The notes beneath the pieces were generated by a model, which was not told where the DNA came from, did not search any database, and saw nothing but the letters and a program-made list of their open reading frames with translations. DNA of 57,392 bases from an uncultured Spirochaetales bacterium. GTDB taxonomy: Bacteria > Spirochaetota > Spirochaetia > Sphaerochaetales > Sphaerochaetaceae. Of the stretch, positions 43,935 to 51,544 are shown piece after piece (within the stretch, counting starts at the first letter, position 1; each line of letters begins with the position of its first letter). The stretch spans positions 1-57,392 of the forward strand of contig CASFZR010000023.1 in NCBI GenBank assembly GCA_949299185.1, read 5' to 3'. The position numbers were made by a program, and so were the translations under genes.

Positions 43935-45676
43935 ATGAACATAGGTAATAGGACATTAGAGAAGATCAAGAAGCTTGCGGAGTACATGGAGAGCGTGCAG
44001 GGGATAACCCTTGCCCGCGCTATATCCGTAAGCCCTGCGAAGATGGAGAAGATCCTCGCAGGAGAGGAGGAGCCGAACGCGCGCCTGATCGCGAAGATCG
44101 CCGCGTATTTCTTCATTCCCTGGATATCATCACGGATGATGCGAAGGAGCTGCCCGATTTCGACACGCTGCAGCTTGACGAGGACCTGCTGTCGATCCAG
44201 CGCAATGATATCGCGAACGACATAGAGAGGGAGAGGCAGAGGCACTTCTTCTCACGCAACTGGCGCATGATCGGCTACCGCAAGCGCGTGAAGCTCGTGC
44301 TTTCCGTGCTGCTTATCGCCGTGCCTCTCATCGCATGCATCCTCTACTGTGGTTCCGAGGTCGCATACGAGCGCTTCGATGACCAGAGGAAGTACCGCAT
44401 CGGCAGCGATGGCCTCGATTATGATATCTACGATCCCATCCAGAAGAAGTACCACGATGATCTGGAAGGCACCTCGAAGGCCAATAATCCCGATGCGTAC
44501 TACACCGAGGTCAAGGTCGGAGTCGTGCTGGAGAAGATAAAGAACATCGATGCCTCCACCTCCCATTACGAGGCGAGGATGCAGCTCTACTTCAAGTTCG
44601 ACAAGGATGAGTTCAGGGAGATGTTCCGCCATTACGCGCGCAACGTGCTTGCCGATCAGATCATCAATGACTACTACTCCTCTACCGGAGAGGCAAGGCC
44701 CACTGGCGCCTTCCTCCATGACCAGTGGATCGATGAGCATCAGGCGTTCTTCGAGGAGTGGGTGGAGCTTCATGACAGCGAGTACTATCCTGGCGAGACT
44801 CCTTCCAACGTCCTTACCGACAAGGAGACGATGTTCACCATCGGCAACGGCGAGTTCGTCCCTGATTCCCTCGGTACCCTCAAGGAGCTTGAGGAGGTGC
44901 AGTACTACGATGAGGAAGGCAACCTCCGCACGATGTGCTATCAGAAGATCCGCTTCAACGCCTCCTTCGAGAAGGCCTTTGACAGCGTGCGTTATCCTCT
45001 TGATTCGATGCAGTTCAAGATGTACATCCTGCCGACGATGGATGCCGATTACATCCGCTACACGCCGGATAAGGACGTCAACTCCGATGGCGTGAGGATC
45101 AGCGGCTTCACCCCGTACTTCGGCATCACCTCCGGCTACAGGGTCATCCACGATACCGACACTGTCGATAACTTCACCCTCCGCCTCAACTACTACTACG
45201 ATGAGAACAACGATCCGGCGGTCCACTTCGAGGATTCGGTGCGCACGCAGCTTGAGATCATCGTCCGTGCCAACAGGGCCGGCGTCTCGCTCTTCCTGCA
45301 GGCGTTCATCAACCTCTTCAGCGTCGTCATCTGGATCATCATCGCCTTCTACAGCCAGAGCTACACGGGCGAGGACAGCGTAGGGATGCTCGGCACAGGA
45401 CTCTTCGGAGTCATATCCTCGATGCTCGTCGGACTCTCGATGGTATCGGACGCAGGCATATTCTCCCTGATAACGATGATCAACATATTCACGCTAGCTG
45501 TGATAATGATAATGACCTATCAGGCGATAGCCGCGAAGAGGGCGCAGGTGAGGAAGGACAAGGTGCTTATCGCATACAACGGCATTAAGCTCCGCATCCT
45601 CTTCATCATCCTCACCATCTGCACCATCGCCATGTTCCTCGTGATCCCGGCCATGGCCTATATGTGGGGTGCTTGA
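43935..45676 (+). pseudogene. HTH domain + pentameric-channel-like receptor; one-base frameshift
   Basis: The first frame (43935-44225) begins with an XRE-like helix-turn-helix (ITLARAISVSPAKMEKILAG) up to KIAAYFFI. The coding signal then moves to another frame (SLDIITDDAKELPDFDTLQL), which runs without a stop to 45676. Restoring one T in ATTCCC near 44112 joins them. After a coil comes a membrane segment (KLVLSVLLIAVPLIACILYC), then an outside domain of about 310 residues with VKVGVVLEKIKNID and VRYPLDSMQFKMYI, strongly like beta1-2 and the Cys-loop region of pentameric ligand-gated channels, then four membrane segments (M1-M4) and a short M3-M4 loop. It would be a 580-residue receptor with a DNA-binding-like domain inside the cell. 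Domain calls are by eye. The frameshift may be a sequence error. Confidence 0.6.
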
Positions 45677-45700
45677 TAGCCCACTCTCTCAAAAGATCGT

Positions 45701-45721
45701 CCCCTGCCTCACAAGCAGGGG
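45701..45721. terminator. Bidirectional terminator
   Basis: CCCCTGC (45701-45707) and GCAGGGG (45715-45721) form a perfect 7-base stem with a 7-base loop between two convergent genes. T-rich stretches follow on both strands, weakly. Confidence 0.65.
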
Positions 45722-45725
45722 ATTC

Positions 45726-46181
45726 TCATTCAACGGGCTCTATCCTGTATACCGTCCACTCGCTCATCGCCCTTGCCCCGAGTCCCTTCTCATAGAATCC
45801 GATGGCATCCCTGTTCTCATCGAGGCACCACCACTCGATGCGGCCGCAGCCGCGCTCTGCCGCGATCGCGCGAAGGTGGTCGATCAAGGCGCGTCCATAG
45901 CCCTTTCCCCTGTACTCAGGAGTGATGTAGAGATCCTCTATGTAGAGCCCCGGACGTCCTAGGAATGTGGAGAAGTTATGGAAGAAGAGGGCGAAGCCTA
46001 TCTCCCTGCCGTCAAGCACGGGGAACACGACCTCGGCCATCCGCCTCTCAAAGAGATTCTTCCTCAGTATCTCCTCGGTGGCCGTGACCTCAGATAGGAG
46101 CCCCTCATAGGATGCAAGCTCCCTTATCATCGTGAGGATAAGCGGTACATCAGCCTCTACTGCGTTACGGAACCTGAGCAT
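45726..46181 (-). CDS. GNAT-family N-acetyltransferase
   Basis: A 151-residue acetyltransferase. The acetyl-CoA site is EYRGKGYGRALIDHL near 95-110 (motif A, R-x-x-G-x-G/A), with LYIEDLYITP before it and NRDAIGFYEKGLGA after it. The length and the FYEKLGA segment resemble spermidine/diamine acetyltransferase-like members, but the substrate is unknown. The start at 46181 (MLRFRNA) lies one base after the stop of the thpR gene, so the two are coupled. Confidence 0.88.
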   Translation of the reverse strand: MLRFRNAVEADVPLILTMIRELASYEGLLSEVTATEEILRKNLFERRMAEVVFPVLDGREIGFALFFHNFSTFLGRPGLYIEDLYITPEYRGKGYGRALIDHLRAIAAERGCGRIEWWCLDENRDAIGFYEKGLGARAMSEWTVYRIEPVE

Positions 46182-46182
46182 G

Positions 46183-46695
46183 TCATGACCTATGGAAGAG
46201 GGAGGTGTAGACCATATGGCCATCGATCCTCTCCGAGAGCATCAGATCGAATCCCGATACTGTGCATCCGATCGCTTCGATAGCACCTGCTGCCATGGAG
46301 CCGATTACCCGTCGCCCCAGCGTTATATGGGGTTTGTACCGTCTCCGCTCAAGCCTCAGTCCACGGTCCTCAAGCTCCCTGTGGAGATTCCTCTGCAATC
46401 CCATCAGCGCGCCGCTCTCCTCGGCTCCTACCCACCATGTGTCCCCGTCAGGACGGGTGAAGCATCCGATGCGGCTCATAGTGATATCAAAAGGGGAGAA
46501 ATCAATGGAGCGCATGGCCTCTATCGCCTTGTTGCGCCCTGCGCTATCGCACTCTCCGAGGAACTCAAGGGTAAGGTGAAGGTTATCACGGGAGACGAAC
46601 GAACCATGGACCGCCTTATCATGAAGAGCGTCACGTAGCTCCACGAGCCTATCCACGGTATCATCATCGAACAGCACTGCAATGAACAATCTCAT
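46183..46695 (-). CDS. thpR: RNA 2',3'-cyclic phosphodiesterase (ThpR/LigT)
   Basis: A 170-residue 2H phosphoesterase. The two catalytic H-x-T-x motifs are HLTLEFLG near 40 and HITLGR near 133. The start MRLFIAVLF is typical of the family. It opens 2',3'-cyclic phosphates on RNA to 2'-phosphates, and its biological role in bacteria is unclear. The ATG at 46695 has no Shine-Dalgarno; the sequence before it on the minus strand is TACCATCTTCCT. It is co-transcribed with the acetyltransferase and is divergent from the lipoprotein gene at 46753. Confidence 0.9.
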   Translation of the reverse strand: MRLFIAVLFDDDTVDRLVELRDALHDKAVHGSFVSRDNLHLTLEFLGECDSAGRNKAIEAMRSIDFSPFDITMSRIGCFTRPDGDTWWVGAEESGALMGLQRNLHRELEDRGLRLERRRYKPHITLGRRVIGSMAAGAIEAIGCTVSGFDLMLSERIDGHMVYTSLFHRS

Positions 46696-46752
46696 AGGAA
46701 GATGGTAGCACGAAAGGGAGAGCAAGGTATAATCAGGGAAAGGGAGGATGGT

Positions 46753-48051
46753 ATGCTCTCAAGGATTGCGGCTTTATCACTGATTATCCTATCGATCATC
46801 TCGTGCGGAGGAAACAGCACGGTCACTACCCACGAAGAGATCATCGATATAACCACGACATCTATAACCAGGGACTATCCTATAGATAGTCTTACGGAGG
46901 TTACGCTTACCAATCTCACTCCTGGGCATCTCTATGCCATCTATCCATCAGGAAGCATCCTGCCATCAAAAGGCTCATCTGATCTGATTAACACTCAGGG
47001 TGGTACGTTCCTCCTTACGCCGGATACTGCCGAATTCTCATTTTCCGGTGGTGATATAGGGATAAGCGATGGAACGTTCCGTGTCTATGAACTCCATCCG
47101 GAGGGCAGGGATATGATCATCGATGAATCCTCTGATACGCCACTCTTCATCTCTTCTGACGGCACGAAGGTATATGAGGAATACTATGAGATCGATTTAT
47201 CAGAGGTTCAGGATATAGATGCCAGCAATGTCTCTCTCTTCTCGATAAGGAACGGAAATGGCGTCGCTACTGTCTCAAGAGGGATAATCAGCCAGGATGG
47301 ACGCCTGATCTCAGGAGAGAACCTCATGGATCTCTCTGGACAGAAGGTCGTAAGGATCTTCAATCAGATTCATATCAAGGAAAGCGATGGCGATATGTCC
47401 CAGGAGCTTCGCCTTATGACACCAGAGACAATCAGTACAGGTTCCAAGCTGCAGTCTCCGGGAATGTACAGGATAGGCAAGACAGCAGAGGATATCGTGA
47501 TGGAGATAGACTGCTCCGCGGGTGTGACGATGTATCAGCTGATGTCGCGCTTCCCCAATGTCCGTGATGCCCATACCGGTCTGAAGGTAGATAGGTTCTT
47601 CCCGATCTATGCCAGCGACAGCGAGAGGAAGCTCATCGTCTATATCGGGCCTGTCAGCAATGATATCCTCTTTGAGTTCTATCTCTACGAAGGCTCTAAT
47701 GGTGGTACGGCGACGATTCGTCCGATTACAGCTGAGGAGAAAGAGCTTATCCAGACCATAGGGGCTACAGGAGGGACGATATCAGCACCGGCAGGGGAGG
47801 GAGTGCGCATCGTGCCATTCATAATTGATGGAAAAGCCTCCTCAAGCGCTTCCATCTCTACGACAGCGAACGATGATACGCAGATTATAATCCGTTCCTT
47901 CTCCGATGATATGAGAGGCTATTCGCAGCTATCTCTGACGAACAACAATCCATCTCGTCCATTTCCTACGGATCATCCGTTTACGCCCACGTTAGGCTAT
48001 GCGATCATCCGTGGCCCGGAGGCAGAGAGCATAACCTTGACGCTAAGATAA
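46753..48051 (+). CDS. Lipoprotein of unknown function
   Basis: A 432-residue lipoprotein with signal peptide and lipobox IISC (about residue 13-16), then a Ser/Thr-rich, beta-rich exported part. No catalytic motif or known domain was recognised. GGGAGGATGG precedes the ATG at 46753. The region SLTEVTLTNLTPGHLYAIYP could be a small beta domain. Base use is close to that of the neighbouring genes. Confidence 0.7.
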   Translation: MLSRIAALSLIILSIISCGGNSTVTTHEEIIDITTTSITRDYPIDSLTEVTLTNLTPGHLYAIYPSGSILPSKGSSDLINTQGGTFLLTPDTAEFSFSGGDIGISDGTFRVYELHPEGRDMIIDESSDTPLFISSDGTKVYEEYYEIDLSEVQDIDASNVSLFSIRNGNGVATVSRGIISQDGRLISGENLMDLSGQKVVRIFNQIHIKESDGDMSQELRLMTPETISTGSKLQSPGMYRIGKTAEDIVMEIDCSAGVTMYQLMSRFPNVRDAHTGLKVDRFFPIYASDSERKLIVYIGPVSNDILFEFYLYEGSNGGTATIRPITAEEKELIQTIGATGGTISAPAGEGVRIVPFIIDGKASSSASISTTANDDTQIIIRSFSDDMRGYSQLSLTNNNPSRPFPTDHPFTPTLGYAIIRGPEAESITLTLR

Positions 48052-48108
48052 TCATCAAGATTACTTTGACGAATATCTGGAAAATCATCAAGATTACTTT
48101 GACGAATA
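48050..48108 (+). repeat. Perfect 26-base tandem repeat, two copies
   Basis: The same 26 bases, starting AATCATCAAGATTACTTTG and ending ACGAATA, occur at 48050-48075 and 48083-48108, period 33. They lie between the lipoprotein stop and the second ATPase gene. The second copy supplies the -35 box of the ATPase promoter. Confidence 0.75.
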
Positions 48109-48127
48109 CGCCAGCCTCCATTAAGAT
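48099..48127 (+). promoter_or_regulatory. Promoter of the second ATPase gene
   Basis: TTGACG (48099-48104) and TAAGAT (48122-48127), spacing 17. The -10 box ends 9 bases before the ATG at 48137, so the leader is very short. Confidence 0.55.
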
Positions 48128-48136
48128 AGGATCGAT

Positions 48137-49441
48137 ATGGATATCGCTGCGATCAAGGAGAAGATACTCTCTGACAGGGAATACATTTTCTCAAGGACAT
48201 ACACGGAAAGGGATTTCACCTTCAGTGAGCTTCCCGGTATGGCCGTGATAATCGTTGGAGCAAGGCGCTCCGGAAAGACCTCATGGCTCAGGAGCTATGC
48301 CCGTATGCTTATCGATGGAGGGCTGCCTAAGGAGAAGGTCTGCTACATGAACTTCTTTGAGCGTCTTGAGGGCATGACGATACCGCTTGTGGAGAAGGCC
48401 TATTTCGAGCTTTATCCTGGGTTCCAGAATGACAGCGAGGTACGCTTCCTCTTTGATGAGGTCCAGAACATAGAGGGCTGGGGACCTGGCGTATCGGTTC
48501 TGATGGACAGGCATCCCTGCCATGTCATACTCACCGGCTCCTCGGCTAAGTATCTATCGACAGACATAGCCGATGAGATGAGGGGTAGGGGGCTTCCGTT
48601 CTCATTCTATCCCCTCTCGTTCCGTGAGTTCTGCCGATTCAATGGAAAGGTCGTGGATGGAGGAGGGTATTATACGGCAACAGAGCAGAACACGCTCTCC
48701 AATCTCTTCCTATCATATCTTCAGAGGGGATCATATCCTGTCCTTGCCTCCGTTGATGATGAGGCACTCAGGCAGATGGTGCTGAATGATTACTTCGACC
48801 TTGCGTATTCCAGGGATATCATAGATAGGTTCGAGGTGATGAAAGGCTCCCTCCTCAGAAGGCTTCTATTCCGTATCGTGAAGAACAGCGGAAGCCCATA
48901 TACGGTCGCCCGTCTTGTCCATATGCTCAAGAGCGAGGGCTTCCCGACATCCGCGGAGCTTATCTCATCGTACATAGAGATGATCAAGGACACCAGATTC
49001 ATCGAGGAAGTAGATATCTATGGAACCGAGACGGAGAAGAGGAGGAATCCCAAGAAGCTATATGCCATAGATCATCAGATGGCCGTCCTCTTCCGTGAGT
49101 TCGGCTATTCAGAGGGAGTAGTCCTCGAACACGCCGTCTTCTCCTCTCTCCTCAGGACAGGACTGAAGATCAATTACTATCGCGATGAGAATGGCTATGA
49201 GACTGATTTCGTCGCCTCTGATATTTCCATGACCCCAACGGCCCTTGTCCAGGTCTCATACAGCCTTGGAGAGAACCGAGACAGGGAGATCCGCGGCCTT
49301 AGAAGCGCGATGGCAGCATTCAATCTCAAAAGAGGGCTTATCATCACCATGGATGAAGAAGGACATGAGGAATACGAAGAAGGCTCTATCGATATCATCA
49401 GAGGCTGGCGATTCGCTCTGAATCCAGAGTCCTTTATCTGA
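48137..49441 (+). CDS. AAA-type ATPase with DUF4143-type C-terminus
   Basis: A 434-residue relative of the ATPase at 42726. Walker A is GARRSGKT (41-48), Walker B VRFLFDEVQN (102-111) and the sensor segment LTGSSAKYLS follows. The C-terminal half has the DUF4143 pattern FSSLLRTGLKINYYRDENGY and ETDFVASDISM...LVQVSYS, again suggestive of a PD-(D/E)XK core. The biological role of this family is unknown. As with its relative, the promoter is embedded in a two-copy tandem repeat (48050-48108). Confidence 0.85.
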   Translation: MDIAAIKEKILSDREYIFSRTYTERDFTFSELPGMAVIIVGARRSGKTSWLRSYARMLIDGGLPKEKVCYMNFFERLEGMTIPLVEKAYFELYPGFQNDSEVRFLFDEVQNIEGWGPGVSVLMDRHPCHVILTGSSAKYLSTDIADEMRGRGLPFSFYPLSFREFCRFNGKVVDGGGYYTATEQNTLSNLFLSYLQRGSYPVLASVDDEALRQMVLNDYFDLAYSRDIIDRFEVMKGSLLRRLLFRIVKNSGSPYTVARLVHMLKSEGFPTSAELISSYIEMIKDTRFIEEVDIYGTETEKRRNPKKLYAIDHQMAVLFREFGYSEGVVLEHAVFSSLLRTGLKINYYRDENGYETDFVASDISMTPTALVQVSYSLGENRDREIRGLRSAMAAFNLKRGLIITMDEEGHEEYEEGSIDIIRGWRFALNPESFI

Positions 49442-49459
49442 ACAAAGAGAGAAAAAGAA

Positions 49460-49488
49460 GGAGCCACATCCGTGGTGGATATGGCTCC
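49460..49488 (-). terminator. Terminator after the minus-strand lipoprotein gene
   Basis: GGAGCCACATCC and GGATATGGCTCC form a 12-base stem (one mismatch-type pair) with loop GTGGT. On the minus strand it is followed by TTCTTTTTCTC. On the plus strand there is no T-run. Confidence 0.85.
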
Positions 49489-49510
49489 GAAAGCTTAGAT
49501 CAGCTGCAAC

Positions 49511-51379
49511 TTATTTGATGGTGATAGCAGGGAATCCGGAATCAAGTGAAAACTCATGCTGGGCTGCAACATATGCTTCACCAGAGTAATCAGTTATTCC
49601 TGAGATCTTGCTCTCTGCTACTGTAAATCTTACTCCAGCCGTTCCGATCGTTCCTGCTGCATCTTTGAATGTTATCGAAGCAGGACCACGACCTCCCTGG
49701 GTCTTATCCGTGAGGTTTAGAGCGCTGTCGCTTGTTACTGCGAATGTCTTTGCAGTAAATGTTGAACCTTCAACATCACCTTTGAATGTGAATGTCACAG
49801 TTCCATTGACAGTCTGGCTTCCCTCTCCGAAATAGTAGAGGTAGTTCGTGAACTCAACTTCAAGAGTGAAGGAGTCCGCTCCTTCCTCTTCTGAGGATGT
49901 AACAGCGGGTTCCTTTGTATCAATTGAGATACCATGACCTTCTGTCTTATCGTTATCCCCCCATGCACCACTTAACGAGGTAAGGAACCTCTGGGTTCCG
50001 AAGTGCTGGTAGAAGTATTCCGCATCAAGCTGCTTGGCTGTGTCTTCTGCAAAATTTGTCTTACTTGTGGAAGTGTCCTTTGCCGCAATAGCGTTTGCGA
50101 GAGCTGGCCATTCAAGCTTCTGCGACTCCTTACCAAGGGCAATGGTCACGTTAGGAGCAGTGTCATCCTTTGCCGTTACCATAAGGTCACTCTTAGAAAG
50201 GTCTGTCAGATTAAGGGTGAAGGCACTGGCAAGGTCACTGAGCGTTATCGTGTAGTCTCCATTATCAGTATCTACGACAAGGCCTGAATCAGTCTTCACC
50301 GTATATGTTCCGACAAGCTCAAAGGAGGTTGTATCGATCCTGCCGGGTACAAGAGATACTGTCACAGTACCTTCCTTGATCATGTTGGCAAGCTTTGCAT
50401 CATCCTTGAAAGCATTATCGTAATTGTCGAAGCTGACAGTCATGTTAAGTGTCAGATTGTATGGATCCCTGATGCTTGTGAGACTTCCTAAGCCATCAGC
50501 CTTTGACAGGCCATTTTTAAATAGACTGATGATGGTTTTCTTTATTTCTTCATTCGCTTTTCCCTGATAAAGTACTTCAAATTCATCAAGTGTGACACGA
50601 TCCACATCATCTGTGCTATTGTCGATTCCCTTTAATCCTGCCATAAGGTCGGCAACAAGATTTGCGCGAGAAAGATCAGAGAAGATCGAAGCTGCCGCAT
50701 CCCTTGCGTCGCTTTCTGTGAATGATTCTTCCGGCGTGATCGTTCCAGCTCCGTCGCCATTTACCGTTACATCGTTCTTGATGTCATCGTACTTGACAGT
50801 GACATTGCCGACGGAAATGGTAGCCTCGGTCGGCTTTGTGATAGAGATGGAAGTAGCACCATCTGCAAGTCCTACGATTACTCCACCAACAACATTGAAG
50901 CTTGCGTTTGCTGTACCAGATGCAGAGAACTCGAAAGTAGCAAGCTCCTTGTTCTCCTTATCGACGAATACGAGAGGCTTATCTTCGACAGTCTCTACCG
51001 TATACTGCGTCTTTGCCTCTGTAGCCTTCTTAGCCGCAGGGAAGGTGAACTTAAGAGCGCCAGACTTGATCTGTGAAAGCTCAGTAGCTCCTTCCTCTTC
51101 CTTAGCGCTTGTATCGAGGGCAGCACCCTTATAGCCATCGAACTCAATCGTGAAGCCGTTTGCTTCTGGTGTGATATCGAGGGCGTTGTTGCTTTCCTCG
51201 AATGCTTCCACGATAAGCGAACCATAATTGATGGCGCCCATGTAAGTGGTAGCGAGATCCTTTGCGGTGTCCTGATCAACCGTCGGCTCTTCAGATGGCC
51301 CTGAATTACCGTTGTCACAGGCTGTGAACGTCACTGCGATGAGCAATATACTCAGCAGCAAAACCAGTGTTTTCTTCAT
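49511..51379 (-). CDS. Large lipoprotein of unknown function
   Basis: A 622-residue exported protein. The signal peptide ends in the lipobox FTAC (about 18-21), followed by a Ser/Asn/Gly-rich linker. The mature part is rich in Asp, Thr and Ser and predicted beta-strands; two halves start with similar segments (DTAKDLATTYMGAINYGSLI near 38 and DARDAAASIFSDLSRANLV near 223), which hints at a duplication. AGGAGG precedes the ATG at 51379; a second ATG lies 3 bases earlier. It is divergent from the lipoprotein at 51545. It is AT-richer than the rest of the window, which may indicate a different origin. Function unknown. Confidence 0.7.
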   Translation of the reverse strand: MKKTLVLLLSILLIAVTFTACDNGNSGPSEEPTVDQDTAKDLATTYMGAINYGSLIVEAFEESNNALDITPEANGFTIEFDGYKGAALDTSAKEEEGATELSQIKSGALKFTFPAAKKATEAKTQYTVETVEDKPLVFVDKENKELATFEFSASGTANASFNVVGGVIVGLADGATSISITKPTEATISVGNVTVKYDDIKNDVTVNGDGAGTITPEESFTESDARDAAASIFSDLSRANLVADLMAGLKGIDNSTDDVDRVTLDEFEVLYQGKANEEIKKTIISLFKNGLSKADGLGSLTSIRDPYNLTLNMTVSFDNYDNAFKDDAKLANMIKEGTVTVSLVPGRIDTTSFELVGTYTVKTDSGLVVDTDNGDYTITLSDLASAFTLNLTDLSKSDLMVTAKDDTAPNVTIALGKESQKLEWPALANAIAAKDTSTSKTNFAEDTAKQLDAEYFYQHFGTQRFLTSLSGAWGDNDKTEGHGISIDTKEPAVTSSEEEGADSFTLEVEFTNYLYYFGEGSQTVNGTVTFTFKGDVEGSTFTAKTFAVTSDSALNLTDKTQGGRGPASITFKDAAGTIGTAGVRFTVAESKISGITDYSGEAYVAAQHEFSLDSGFPAITIK

Positions 51380-51544
51380 CATTATCCTCCGAGATAATTT
51401 CTTAAATCATAAGAAACTATACCCCCTCCCCGTACCATATTGTCAAGACGGGGTGATAAATGTTCCTAAAGTCTCTTGAAAAGGGGATTTAGATGTTGTA
51501 GCTTAGTGCAAGTTTTCCACCTTTTGGTGTGAGGAGAAATCAAG

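Noticed and set aside
44267..45676. Channel-like protein as a separate gene starting at 44267
   Set aside because: The frame is open and sensible for another 150 bases upstream, joins the HTH frame after one base, and the ATG at 44267 has no ribosome-binding site.
48050..48108. CRISPR array
   Set aside because: There are only two repeats with a 7-base gap and no cas genes; the repeats overlap a promoter.
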